Source of the DNA: Flavobacterium sp. ZT3R18 | GTDB taxonomy: Bacteria > Bacteroidota > Bacteroidia > Flavobacteriales > Flavobacteriaceae | Assembly: GCF_007097385.1 (NCBI RefSeq) | Contig: NZ_VJZS01000022.1 | Span: 1 to 64,000, forward strand | Reading direction: 5' to 3' | Length of the DNA stretch: 64,000 nucleotides | Shown: positions 16,433-24,931 of the stretch, one piece after another | Position numbering within the stretch: the first letter of the stretch is position 1 | How the letters are laid out: each line of letters begins with the position of its first letter | Made by a program: the position numbers and the translations under genes | Notes under the pieces: model-generated | What the model saw: only the letters and a program-made list of their open reading frames with translations | Database searches by the model: none | Told to the model about the DNA's origin: nothing

Positions 16433-18260
16433 TAACCTTAGCTTCTTTCCCCGTTCTAAAAATATGTTTCCACTCGGGACTGTATAGATAAGAACGGTTT
16501 TTTCGAGCGCCAATGGCAGCTCCAACGATTACTAAAGTTGTTAAAGTCAGTTTGTTATCACGAATTATTTGAGCAAGTTCAGTTAGTTTGCCTACAAATA
16601 CCCTTTCGTCTTTCCAAGTTACTCTATATAAAACAGCTACGGGAGTGTCTTCGGGATAATGTTCCAGTAATTGTTCTTGAACTGATTTGGCAATTGTGGC
16701 ACTCAAAAAGATACACATCGTGGCTTGGTGTTTGGCCATTTCGTTCAGTTTTTCTTTTTCGGGAAGCGGTGTTTTTCCTTCTCCACGGGTCAGAATAATA
16801 GTTTGTACAACTTCAGGAATAGTGAATTCCGATTTTAGATAAGCTGCTGCGGCCTGAAACGACGAAATTCCGGGAACAATGGAATAATCCATACCTTTTT
16901 CGTCAAAAATGGTCATTTGCTCCTGAATGGCTCCGTATATAGAAGGATCTCCCGATTGCAAACGTACAATTAAGTGTCCTTGTGCATAATGTTCGTCCAT
17001 AATTTCTATTTGTTCTTCAAGGGTCATACTTGCCGAGTTACGAACGATTGCATTAGCTTTGGCATAATGTGTTAACTCAACAGGAATAAGGCTTCCCGCA
17101 TACAAAATCAAATCAGCTTCTTCCAGTAATTCTTTTCCCTTTACACAAATCAAATCGGCAGCACCCGGACCAGCGCCCACAATTACGATTTCGGCTTTTC
17201 GTTTTGCTTTTTTGTCTAATGACAAAGCGATGGTGTGTTTTTTGCCCGAGGATAAATGCAGTTTTTGTTTTTCTAAAATCAAATCATCAGTTTGAGCCAA
17301 TAGCATTGCCGAAGCCTCCGCAACGCTAAGAACACCTAATTTGCTCATCACAACTTCCGATGGATTTGCGGCTACTTTAGAATTCAATTCATCGGCAGTA
17401 AAAGTGATAAACGGAATTTGCAACGCATTTGCCAAAGCTATAAAAGCCACTTCGTCGTGTTTTACACCCAAAGAACCAAGGGATTTTATGGAGGCGTAGG
17501 CAATATTATTTTGTTGTAATTGTTCTCGAAAAGAAACTTCCAACAAATCCGATTCGATATCTCTAGAACATCCCATTCCCATAGTGATTACGGGAGCATA
17601 ATAATACAATGCAGGAATTGGAGCAGTATAAACAGTATAAGTTACGGCTATAAAAAGTTCATATTTAGAAAAATCAATGGCTTTATAGCTATAATAAACA
17701 GTAACAAAATCGGGTTTGTTTTTTTCTAAAAAAGTACAGCCTTTGTCTTTTATGTCTAATAATAAAGCGGTGGGTTTATTGTTGACAAACAACGAAATGA
17801 TTTCATTCATTCCAATGGTACTTTGAGTTTTCCAGTTGTACGTTTTTGCCAAAGTATCCAAAGCCCAAATATCTTGCCCGTCACTAGCGGTTGTAATTAC
17901 GGCTTGTGCGCCAATTACTTTGGCTAAATTTAGAGCTAGTTCATTGGCTCCTCCCAAATGTCCTGAAAGTACCGATTGCACAAATTTACCCGCTTCGTCG
18001 ATATTGATAATAGCAGGATCTTTGGTTTTGTTTTCCAAATAGGGAGCAATACTCCTCACGCAAATTCCCAATGCTCCAATAAAAATAAAACCATCAAAAG
18101 CATTGAAATTCGATTCTAGAAACAAAGCAATCGATTCGATTTCGGTTACGCCTTCATGTTTTCGTGTTGAAACCAAAACTGATTTTTGAAATTCCTTTTG
18201 AAGTATTTTTCCCAAAAGGACTCCTTTATCAGTGCTGGCTAGTAAAGCTATTTTTTTCAT
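16392..18260 (-). CDS. CbiG-CobM fusion (ring-opening hydrolase plus C11-methyltransferase)
   Basis: 622 residues. About 1-340 is CbiG: N-terminal domain with FIGALGICVRSIAPYL and VLSGHLGGANELA, then a C-terminal domain beginning MGMGCSRD. About 353-610 is a tetrapyrrole methylase of the CobM/CbiF type: GAGPGAADLICVKG, RLQSGDPSIYGA and PGISSFQAAAAYL. CbiG opens the delta-lactone of cobalt-precorrin-5A and CobM methylates C11, consecutive steps. The last residues (LRQAQEPLAGLR) come from the repeat array beyond the domain, so the original stop was probably lost. 24 bases separate it from cobL. Confidence 0.9.
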   Translation of the reverse strand: MKKIALLASTDKGVLLGKILQKEFQKSVLVSTRKHEGVTEIESIALFLESNFNAFDGFIFIGALGICVRSIAPYLENKTKDPAIINIDEAGKFVQSVLSGHLGGANELALNLAKVIGAQAVITTASDGQDIWALDTLAKTYNWKTQSTIGMNEIISLFVNNKPTALLLDIKDKGCTFLEKNKPDFVTVYYSYKAIDFSKYELFIAVTYTVYTAPIPALYYYAPVITMGMGCSRDIESDLLEVSFREQLQQNNIAYASIKSLGSLGVKHDEVAFIALANALQIPFITFTADELNSKVAANPSEVVMSKLGVLSVAEASAMLLAQTDDLILEKQKLHLSSGKKHTIALSLDKKAKRKAEIVIVGAGPGAADLICVKGKELLEEADLILYAGSLIPVELTHYAKANAIVRNSASMTLEEQIEIMDEHYAQGHLIVRLQSGDPSIYGAIQEQMTIFDEKGMDYSIVPGISSFQAAAAYLKSEFTIPEVVQTIILTRGEGKTPLPEKEKLNEMAKHQATMCIFLSATIAKSVQEQLLEHYPEDTPVAVLYRVTWKDERVFVGKLTELAQIIRDNKLTLTTLVIVGAAIGARKNRSYLYSPEWKHIFRTGKEAKVILRQAQEPLAGLR

Positions 18261-18284
18261 TTTTTTTAATATAAATTTTAATAA

Positions 18285-19469
18285 CTACCGCTTTTGTGCG
18301 GTCAAGATAGTTACTTCGTTGTGTTGATCAATTTTTATAGTTGTTGGCAAAAGCAGTTCATAATCGAGTTGCTTTATGCTTTGTATAAATTCGGTTTTGC
18401 TTTCTTGTTTGACTGCATTGATTACGATGCGCCCTTTTGGCAGCAAATAAGAATCGATTTTAGCAATCAGTGCTGCCAATCGGTTGCCGTGTCCGCCAAT
18501 GAAAACGGTATCTGGTTGTGGTAGTTCGTCTAGATTTTGTAAAAAGAAATCGCCCATAACAGTTTGAATACCCAAAGCACCAAATTTTCGAGCATTATTT
18601 TCTAAAATCGATTCGCATTCGGGACGGATTTCAAAAGCCAAAACATCTAAATGTGGGAATTGTAATTGGGCTTCGATTGAAATAGAACCAGTACAAAAGC
18701 CAATATCCCAGAGTGTTTTTCGATTGTGTAAATCCAATTGGGATAAACTCAGCAATCGAATGGGCATTTTGGTAATCATATTGGGACGGTTGGGTAATCC
18801 TTCAAAATCACTGTCGGGAATGCCAAAAGGTTTTGTTTTTTGCTCTTCCTTGATTAATAAAACACAATTGAGCGGTTGATATTCCTGTTGTATCGCTTCC
18901 GCTAAAGTGAGACGGCTTATCTTTTCGTCATTGCCTTCCAAAGATTCGCCCACTATCATTTGGTAGTTTTTATAGCCATAATCCAATGCTCTTTTGGCAA
19001 TTGCCTGAGGCGATTTGTACGCATCGGTCAATACACCGATACATTCTTTTTGTCCCATCAATGCGACATCCAGTTCTCTCCAACTGCGTCCGTGAACGGA
19101 AGCATACGTAATATTCGAATACGTAACGCCCGCTTTGTGACACAACAATTGAATGCTATTGAAATACGGTATCGTTTTTACGGTTGCTTCCGGATGAAAT
19201 TTCTGAATGGTATTTGCAAATCCATAAAATAAAGGGTCGCCCGATGCAAAAACCATTACGGTCTGATTTTGTTGTTTATAAATTTCAAATAGCACACTCA
19301 TTTCTCCCGAAATAGTAATCCATTGATGATTTTCGGGAAGGTGTTTTTGTACTAATTCATAATGGCGTTTCCCACCCGAAAACACCTGATGCGATTGCAA
19401 CAAGAGTTGAGTCTCGTCTGAAAAAACGAAATTTGGGTTATCGGATATGCCTATTAGAATGTAGTTCAT
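18285..19469 (-). CDS. cobL: Precorrin-6Y C5,15-methyltransferase CobL (CbiE-CbiT fusion)
   Basis: 394 residues. The N-terminal CbiE-type SAM methylase (1-200) has FASGDPLFYGFA. The C-terminal CbiT-type Rossmann methylase has the SAM motif WDIGFCTGSISIEA around 250-264 and FIGGHGNR later. It methylates C5 and C15 and removes the C12 acetate carboxyl. Fused CobL is common in both pathway types. In motif I the usual Gly/Ala positions read FCT, a modest deviation. Upstream is a 144-base gap with an inverted repeat. Confidence 0.92.
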   Translation of the reverse strand: MNYILIGISDNPNFVFSDETQLLLQSHQVFSGGKRHYELVQKHLPENHQWITISGEMSVLFEIYKQQNQTVMVFASGDPLFYGFANTIQKFHPEATVKTIPYFNSIQLLCHKAGVTYSNITYASVHGRSWRELDVALMGQKECIGVLTDAYKSPQAIAKRALDYGYKNYQMIVGESLEGNDEKISRLTLAEAIQQEYQPLNCVLLIKEEQKTKPFGIPDSDFEGLPNRPNMITKMPIRLLSLSQLDLHNRKTLWDIGFCTGSISIEAQLQFPHLDVLAFEIRPECESILENNARKFGALGIQTVMGDFFLQNLDELPQPDTVFIGGHGNRLAALIAKIDSYLLPKGRIVINAVKQESKTEFIQSIKQLDYELLLPTTIKIDQHNEVTILTAQKR

Positions 19470-19497
19470 GGGATGTTTTAAGCCTTATGGTTACGAG

Positions 19498-19598
19498 TTT
19501 GTCATTCTGACCGAAGGGAAGAATCACATTAGTTAATCACTTTTGTTATTCATAATACGTTAGTTTCGAGTGTGATTCCTCCTCTGTCGGAATGACAA
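19498..19598. repeat. Inverted repeat, GTCATTCTGAC...GAATCAC family
   Basis: TTTGTCATTCTGACCGAAGG at 19498 and the roughly complementary GTGATTCCTCCTCTGTCGGA at 19571 (extended by ATGACAAA) flank a 43-base loop. It is a diverged relative of the perfect element at 31132-31203. It separates cobL from the GIY-YIG/cobJ/cobH gene and could be a terminator, attenuator or mRNA stabiliser within the operon. Confidence 0.7.
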
Positions 19599-19613
19599 AA
19601 CTAGAACGCCTAA

Positions 19614-21671
19614 TTATACAATAACTGTTTCAAACGTAAACGCAGCGTTTACAATACTTGCTGCAACATTACTTCCTCCTTTACGTTCTCGGATAATCAC
19701 ATACGGAATACTTGTAATTGCCTGTAATTTTAGTTTTGATTCCACAACATTTACAAATCCTACAGGGGCACCAACCACGCCCACAGGTTTACATTTTTCG
19801 TCTAATATTTGTTCGCACAATTCGAATAGGGCAGTGGGAGCATTACCTACCACGTACAAAGCGTTAGGGTGTTTTGTTAATGCCAATCGGATTCCTGCTT
19901 GACTGCGGGTAATATTTTCGCTTTGTGCGAGTGCCGTAGCTTCGGGGTCATTCAAATAACAAAGCACTTGGTTTTGGTATTTGGATGTAAATTCTTTGGT
20001 AATTCCAGATTGAACCATCGTGACATCGGTAATAATTGTACCTCCGTTTATCAGGTAATCATTCCATTTTTCGATGGCATTATTACTCGATAAATAGAGA
20101 TTTTCGTATTCAAAATCGGCTGTGGTGTGTACGCAGCGCATGACTGCCCATTTGTCCGCTGTCGGGAGATCGGTACGTTGTAAACTTTCGGCAATTTGGC
20201 GAAAGCTTTCATCTTGAATTTCTTGTCCTGTATGGGGTTTTCGAGCCAAATAACCACGCGGGGTAACTAGGAAATTCTTAAACTGATAAGTTTGTGAATT
20301 TCCAATCATCACTAGTGAGAACATATCGACAATTTCAGTATCGAATTCGCCCAAAGTGGTAATAGTGATGTGTTCTTCTGGTCGTGTAACTTGACGAATT
20401 ATGGCAACGGGAGTAGTAGGACTGCGGTGTTTTAAGAAAATTTCTTTGAGTCGGTTGAGCTGCCAAAAACGTTTTTTACTTCTTGGGTTGTACAATGAAG
20501 TAACGAAATCTCCTGTTGCTGCGGCGTGAATTCTTTTTTCTATTGTTGTCCAAGGTGTCATTAAATCGGAAAGAGAGATACAACAAAAATCATGTCCGAG
20601 TGGCGCACCCAATTTTCCTGCCGAAGCAATAAAAGCACTTATTCCCGGAATGGTTTGCAAGTCGATGTCTTTATCGGTTTGGGTGCTGGCATATTGATAT
20701 ACCAAGGATGCCATAGCATAGATACCCGCATCTCCGGAGCTGATTACCACTACGTGCTTGCCTTTTTCGCAACGGTTTACCGCTAATACAGCACGTGCTT
20801 CTTCCTCAGTTAATTCTTTTCCGATACACTCGCAGTTTTCTTTTAGCAAGTGTTCGATAAATTGAAAATAATAATGGTAACCAATAACCACATCGGCATC
20901 TGCCAAAACCGATTGTGCAAATGGTAATATATATTCTTGTCCACCGGGACCTATTCCTACTACAGAAAGCTTGGCTTCGATGGCTTCGACAGGCTCAGCC
21001 ACCGCGCCATAAAGAGAATCAGCCATCGAGTCAACCACAGAATTGGCTTCGGCAAGCTCAGCCACCGTGTTCGATGATACAGAATTGGCTTCGACAAGCT
21101 CAGCCACCGTGTTCGATGAGAAGGAATTGGCTTCGGCAAGCTCAGCCAGCGACGAGATAGGGTCAACCACCGATGAGAAAGGTATTGTTATAGATGAGAT
21201 AGGCTTAGTTATCGGTAGGATTAAATTATCGCTTGCTGATCCTGTCGAAATTGTGTTTGTTTGTCCGGTGGCTGAGCCTGCCGAAGCCGAGTTTGTGTGT
21301 GCCACTTCGTTGGCTGAGCCTGTCGAAGCCAAGTTCGTGTGTGTCCTTTCGGTGGCTGAGCCTGTCGAAGCCACAGCATTACGAGGATATTCAGTATAAT
21401 TTCGTGACAATTCGGGTAATTTATTAAATTCGTGATTGATTAAAGCTTCTTTTTTGGCTCTGCTCCAGCCTTGAACTTGTTTTTCTCTATTAAAAGCGGT
21501 GTCGATTCTATCAAACTCTTCAAAATAAACTAGTTTTACAGGAAGATGTTTTTTGGTATGATTTGCGCCTTCTCCGTTTTGATGTTGCTGTAAACGCAAT
21601 TCAAGGTTTTTGGTGCTACCTGTATAATAACTACCATCGGCACATTCTAATAGGTACATGTATCCTTTCAT
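19614..21671 (-). CDS. GIY-YIG endonuclease / CobJ / CobH triple fusion
   Basis: 685 residues. Residues 1-80 are a single-domain GIY-YIG nuclease with its signature residues present (Y4-x-Y6LL, Y15-Y16-TGS, Arg26, Glu63 in REKQVQGW). About 100-233 is low-complexity linker made by palindromic repeats (ASTGSA units, then VAELVEAN units). About 234-478 is precorrin-3B C17-methyltransferase CobJ/CbiH (VVGIGPGG, ISSGDAGIYAMA, NPRSKKR). About 484-685 is precorrin-8X methylmutase CobH/CbiC (GNAPTALFEL, GAPVGFVN). CobJ-CobH fusion is plausible in the family; GIY-YIG is foreign. The ATG overlaps the cobI stop as ATGA. An internal Met216 could start a plain CobJ-CobH, so both products may exist. Confidence 0.88.
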   Translation of the reverse strand: MKGYMYLLECADGSYYTGSTKNLELRLQQHQNGEGANHTKKHLPVKLVYFEEFDRIDTAFNREKQVQGWSRAKKEALINHEFNKLPELSRNYTEYPRNAVASTGSATERTHTNLASTGSANEVAHTNSASAGSATGQTNTISTGSASDNLILPITKPISSITIPFSSVVDPISSLAELAEANSFSSNTVAELVEANSVSSNTVAELAEANSVVDSMADSLYGAVAEPVEAIEAKLSVVGIGPGGQEYILPFAQSVLADADVVIGYHYYFQFIEHLLKENCECIGKELTEEEARAVLAVNRCEKGKHVVVISSGDAGIYAMASLVYQYASTQTDKDIDLQTIPGISAFIASAGKLGAPLGHDFCCISLSDLMTPWTTIEKRIHAAATGDFVTSLYNPRSKKRFWQLNRLKEIFLKHRSPTTPVAIIRQVTRPEEHITITTLGEFDTEIVDMFSLVMIGNSQTYQFKNFLVTPRGYLARKPHTGQEIQDESFRQIAESLQRTDLPTADKWAVMRCVHTTADFEYENLYLSSNNAIEKWNDYLINGGTIITDVTMVQSGITKEFTSKYQNQVLCYLNDPEATALAQSENITRSQAGIRLALTKHPNALYVVGNAPTALFELCEQILDEKCKPVGVVGAPVGFVNVVESKLKLQAITSIPYVIIRERKGGSNVAASIVNAAFTFETVIV
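20970..21376. repeat. Opposed repeat blocks inside the GIY-YIG-cobJ-cobH gene
   Basis: On the + strand four copies of GGCTTCGACAAGCTCAGCCA (or with GGCAAGCTC) lie at 20973-21151 and four of GGCTGAGCCTGTCGAAGCCA (one degenerate) at 21235-21375. The blocks are inverted relative to each other and stay in frame with the gene, encoding VAELVEAN and ASTGSA units. The middle 21152-21230 has shorter GATAGG repeats. Confidence 0.88.
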
Positions 21672-22378
21672 TTTCGTTTTTTTATAATTAACAAAGAGAA
21701 ATAAGGAATCTCTCTGTTTTTAATGTCTTCTATATTAGTTGTAATGTATTGTTGTGTTGTTCCTAATCGCTCGCAATACATAATTGTCAATCCACTTGTT
21801 ATCAAAAAAGGGGAAATATCCTTAAGTACACTTCGTATTTTTATCAAAACTACGGTGTCAAAATCGTTTAAGGTTGTTTCTAGTTCTTGACTGTTTTTGA
21901 CCCTTGGTATGATTGCAATTTTCTCGTTTAGTATGGCTAACGGCAACTGGTGTTGTGCCGCTCCTAATATAAAGGAAGGAACGCCGGCAATAATTTCAAC
22001 ATCGAGTTGGTGTTGCTGAATGTGTTCCAATAAATAAGCGAACGTGCTGTAAAACAGACTGTCTCCTTCGCTGACAAAAACAATGGTTAAACCGTTATTG
22101 TAGTCTTTCAGAATAGATTCAAAAGTAGCCATGTAGGTTGCTTCGGCTTGCGTTCTGTCATCAGACATCTTTAGAAACATTCCGACTAATTTTTTTTCGT
22201 CTAGTTGGTGGTGTTGCAAAATAGGCAAGGAGAAACTAGTTGTTTTCCCATTAGGCAATAAGGAACCAGGATAATATATTTTATCCGATTTTTGGAGTGT
22301 TTTAAGACCTTTTATGGTAATCAAATCTGGATCGCCAGGCCCTAAAGAGATTCCGTATATTTTTCCTTTATTTGTCAT
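21668..22378 (-). CDS. cobI: Precorrin-2 C20-methyltransferase CobI/CbiL
   Basis: 236 residues, a SAM-dependent tetrapyrrole methylase. GISLGPGDPDLITIKGLK at the N-terminus, VFVSEGDSLFYSTFAYL, and AGVPSFILGA mark the CobI branch. It methylates C20 of precorrin-2 or cobalt-precorrin-2. Its TGA overlaps the ATG of the GIY-YIG-cobJ-cobH gene (ATGA), and it starts 3 bases after cbiX, showing tight translational coupling. Confidence 0.92.
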   Translation of the reverse strand: MTNKGKIYGISLGPGDPDLITIKGLKTLQKSDKIYYPGSLLPNGKTTSFSLPILQHHQLDEKKLVGMFLKMSDDRTQAEATYMATFESILKDYNNGLTIVFVSEGDSLFYSTFAYLLEHIQQHQLDVEIIAGVPSFILGAAQHQLPLAILNEKIAIIPRVKNSQELETTLNDFDTVVLIKIRSVLKDISPFLITSGLTIMYCERLGTTQQYITTNIEDIKNREIPYFSLLIIKKRK

Positions 22379-22381
22379 TTT

Positions 22382-23320
22382 CTATATTCCTAATAGTTTT
22401 TTTAAACCTGAAAAAGGGATTTTTTTGACTGCTATTTTTTCCTCTTCTTCAAATAAAATTCCTTTTACCGCCAAGTGATGTCCTTTTTGTTCTTTGCCTA
22501 CTTCGTTTTCAAAACCAATGATTTGTGTACGGTATTTGCACAATTGGCAATTCATATTTGGGTTGCCTTGCTCCACTTCGGCGATACGTTCGTCTATGGT
22601 TTGTAGCAGTAGTTCGTCACATTCAAAAGAAGCGGTATAACAAAACTCGGTATCAGAGTTACTTGCAAAATCTTCAACTTGGGTATATATTTTCTTTAGT
22701 AAAACACCTGTAAATAAAAACACAGGCAAGACCACCACTCGTTTGTAGGGTAGTTGGTTCACTAATGGTAAAGTATCTTTTAATAAAGGTTGCGTAACAC
22801 CAATATAGGTTGTAGTTGCAAAACCAAAACCCATTCCTTCCCAAAGCATTCGAGTCATTTTTGCAATGTCTGAATTGGCATCTGGATCGGAGGTGCCGCG
22901 ACCAACTACCAATAAACAAGCTTCTTTTCGGTCTAAAAGTGCTAGTTTAGACTCCGTTGCTTCTATCAGTTTTTTAGAAAGCTGTAATATGGATGGCGTG
23001 ATGCCAAAGTGTTTTCCTAAACGAATCTTTAAATCGGGATATTGACTCTGGAGCGAGTTCATTTCGTATGGGATGTCATTCTTGGCGTGTCCTCCAGCAA
23101 AAAGAATGGCAGGAATAGCAATGATTTCACGGATTCCATTGGCGTACAAACGCTCTACTGCAGCGGCATAAACGGGATGCGAAAATTCTAAAAATCCATA
23201 ATCAACTTCGTAATCTGGATACCGTATTTTTAAGAGACGTACTAATTCCTTGAATCCATTAACCCCTTCTGGGTCTCTGCTTCCATGTCCGCAAATTAAA
23301 ATTCCTTTTTTTTGATTCAT
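22382..23320 (-). CDS. cbiX: Sirohydrochlorin cobaltochelatase CbiX, long form
   Basis: 312 residues with two CbiX/SirB domains (about 5-115 and 130-245). The first holds CGHGSRD with His12 and AGGHAKNDIP with His78, the expected metal-handling pair. A C-terminal tail carries C258xxC261 (CQLCKYR), reminiscent of the [Fe-S] or metal tails of long CbiX. It inserts cobalt into sirohydrochlorin (or nickel/iron in relatives). It lies 6 bases from cobA and 3 from cobI. It makes the early-insertion route possible alongside CobN. Confidence 0.88.
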   Translation of the reverse strand: MNQKKGILICGHGSRDPEGVNGFKELVRLLKIRYPDYEVDYGFLEFSHPVYAAAVERLYANGIREIIAIPAILFAGGHAKNDIPYEMNSLQSQYPDLKIRLGKHFGITPSILQLSKKLIEATESKLALLDRKEACLLVVGRGTSDPDANSDIAKMTRMLWEGMGFGFATTTYIGVTQPLLKDTLPLVNQLPYKRVVVLPVFLFTGVLLKKIYTQVEDFASNSDTEFCYTASFECDELLLQTIDERIAEVEQGNPNMNCQLCKYRTQIIGFENEVGKEQKGHHLAVKGILFEEEEKIAVKKIPFSGLKKLLGI

Positions 23321-23326
23321 TTTTTT

Positions 23327-24097
23327 CTAAATTTTAGTTAGATTAGCATCAATAGGGAACGCATATTTTCCTACTATAAAAACAACAGGCATCGGAATTG
23401 TTTCGAGTTCTAATTTTTGCTCTATTTCGTCTAAAGTGCCTGTGAAAATGGTTTCATCGGCTTGCGATACTTTCGAAACTGCCGAAATATAGAGTGTTTC
23501 ATCAGTTGCAATTCTTTTAAAAACGGTAATTACTTCTTTCAAATTTTTATAACCCATATACATAATGAGCGTAGTGCCTGTTTTAAGCATATTGGCCAAA
23601 GCGTCCAATTGCTCAAAGTCGTACGTAGCGGTATGTCCGGTACAAAATAGCACTGAGTTGGTTTTGTTGCGTTCCGTGAGTGGAATATGTTGAGAGTTGG
23701 CAGCCGCCATTCCAGCCGTAATTCCCGGAATAACTTCAAAAGCAATGTTTTGTTGGGTCAAAAAGCGAATCTCTTCGGCTACTCTCCCAAAAATAAACGA
23801 ATCCCCCGATTTTAGGCGAACAATTTTTTTGTCTTGTTGCGCATATTCAAGAAACAAATCGTGTATGGCATCTTGACGGGTCATCGAATCTTCTATGTCT
23901 CCAAATTTTCTACCTACATATATTTTTTGTGCTTTGGCGGAAGCCAAATTCAAGATTTCCTCCGAAATTAAATTATCATGTAAGATAATATCGGCGTTCT
24001 GAATTCGTTTCAGCGCTTTTACGGTAAGCAATTCTGGATCGCCGGGTCCTGAGCCAACAATACTGATATTAATTATTTTGGGGTCTTTTGTATTCAT
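23327..24097 (-). CDS. cobA: Uroporphyrinogen-III C-methyltransferase
   Basis: 256 residues: VGSGPGDPELLTVKALKRI, LHDNLIS, VRLKSGDSFIFGR and PGITAGMAAA are classical SUMT motifs. It makes precorrin-2 by C2 and C7 methylation, the branch point to B12 and siroheme. It is the single-domain form without the CysG dehydrogenase/chelatase half. It lies 3 bases after the Rossmann gene and 6 before cbiX. Confidence 0.93.
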   Translation of the reverse strand: MNTKDPKIINISIVGSGPGDPELLTVKALKRIQNADIILHDNLISEEILNLASAKAQKIYVGRKFGDIEDSMTRQDAIHDLFLEYAQQDKKIVRLKSGDSFIFGRVAEEIRFLTQQNIAFEVIPGITAGMAAANSQHIPLTERNKTNSVLFCTGHTATYDFEQLDALANMLKTGTTLIMYMGYKNLKEVITVFKRIATDETLYISAVSKVSQADETIFTGTLDEIEQKLELETIPMPVVFIVGKYAFPIDANLTKI

Positions 24098-24100
24098 ATT

Positions 24101-24931
24101 CTATTCCTGATTTAACAAATCCAGTGGATTGGCATACTTAAACTGGTAGTTCAATTTTGTTTTTAGTTTGTCTGAATTTATTATTTTATAACATAAGTTT
24201 TCTGTTGGAGCAAATGTTGGTTTTTCCAGACCAATTTTTTCAGCTGCCAGTTCATAATACTCTCTCCTTTTGGGATGAACATCGGTGCTCGCATTAAATA
24301 TTTCTTCCCAAATTTCTTTTTTTATAATGCTTTCTATAATGGCAATACAATCGTCTTGATGAATTACATTTATGGGGGCTTCTCCATTTTGTACTTCCTT
24401 TTTGCCAGCCAAAAAACGTCCCGGCATTCTATCGTATCCTATTAATCCGGAAAAACGAACAATAGTTGTATTGAATTGCTTCTGTTCTAAAAGCATTTTT
24501 TCGATAATTAACAACGCTTTCCCGCTTTCTTTTTCGGGAATTCTGGTTTCACTTTCAGTAACGGTTTCATTCGTATCTGGATATACAGATGTTGAGCTAA
24601 CAAACAATACTTGCTTAATCCGACTTTCAATTATTTTTGGAACTAAAAGTTGGAATTGACCCGTATGAAAATCTACAATATCGGGTCTTCTTTTTGGAGG
24701 GAAATTGATAATTAAAATATCCGAATCTAAAAAACCAGCAATATCATCTGCTTGAATCTCAGTGTCGGATATGGCTATTTGATAAGGTAAAATACCTTTG
24801 TCTTTCAAGAGTGTTATTTTATCTAAATCGGTAGTGGATCCCTTAACGGAATACCCTTTTTGAACCAGAGATTCAGCCAAAGGCAATCCCAACCATCCAC
24901 AACCTAGTATGCTTATTTTATTGTTTTTCAT
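24101..24931 (-). CDS. NAD(P)-dependent Rossmann protein (YeeZ-like epimerase/dehydratase family)
   Basis: 276 residues with N-terminal ILGCGWLGLPLAESL (nucleotide-binding GxGxxG form), VSSTSVYPD in the extended-SDR active-site region, and a C-terminal half of the atypical SDR type. Homologues are annotated SDR family oxidoreductase. It is embedded in the B12 series, its start one base into the transporter stop, 3 bases before cobA. Its substrate is unknown; a role in precorrin-2 oxidation or nothing specific to B12 are both possible. Confidence 0.75.
   Translation of the reverse strand: MKNNKISILGCGWLGLPLAESLVQKGYSVKGSTTDLDKITLLKDKGILPYQIAISDTEIQADDIAGFLDSDILIINFPPKRRPDIVDFHTGQFQLLVPKIIESRIKQVLFVSSTSVYPDTNETVTESETRIPEKESGKALLIIEKMLLEQKQFNTTIVRFSGLIGYDRMPGRFLAGKKEVQNGEAPINVIHQDDCIAIIESIIKKEIWEEIFNASTDVHPKRREYYELAAEKIGLEKPTFAPTENLCYKIINSDKLKTKLNYQFKYANPLDLLNQE

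Noticed and set aside
14245..21376. CRISPR array
   Set aside because: The repeat blocks have no regular unique spacers of constant length and no cas genes are nearby.
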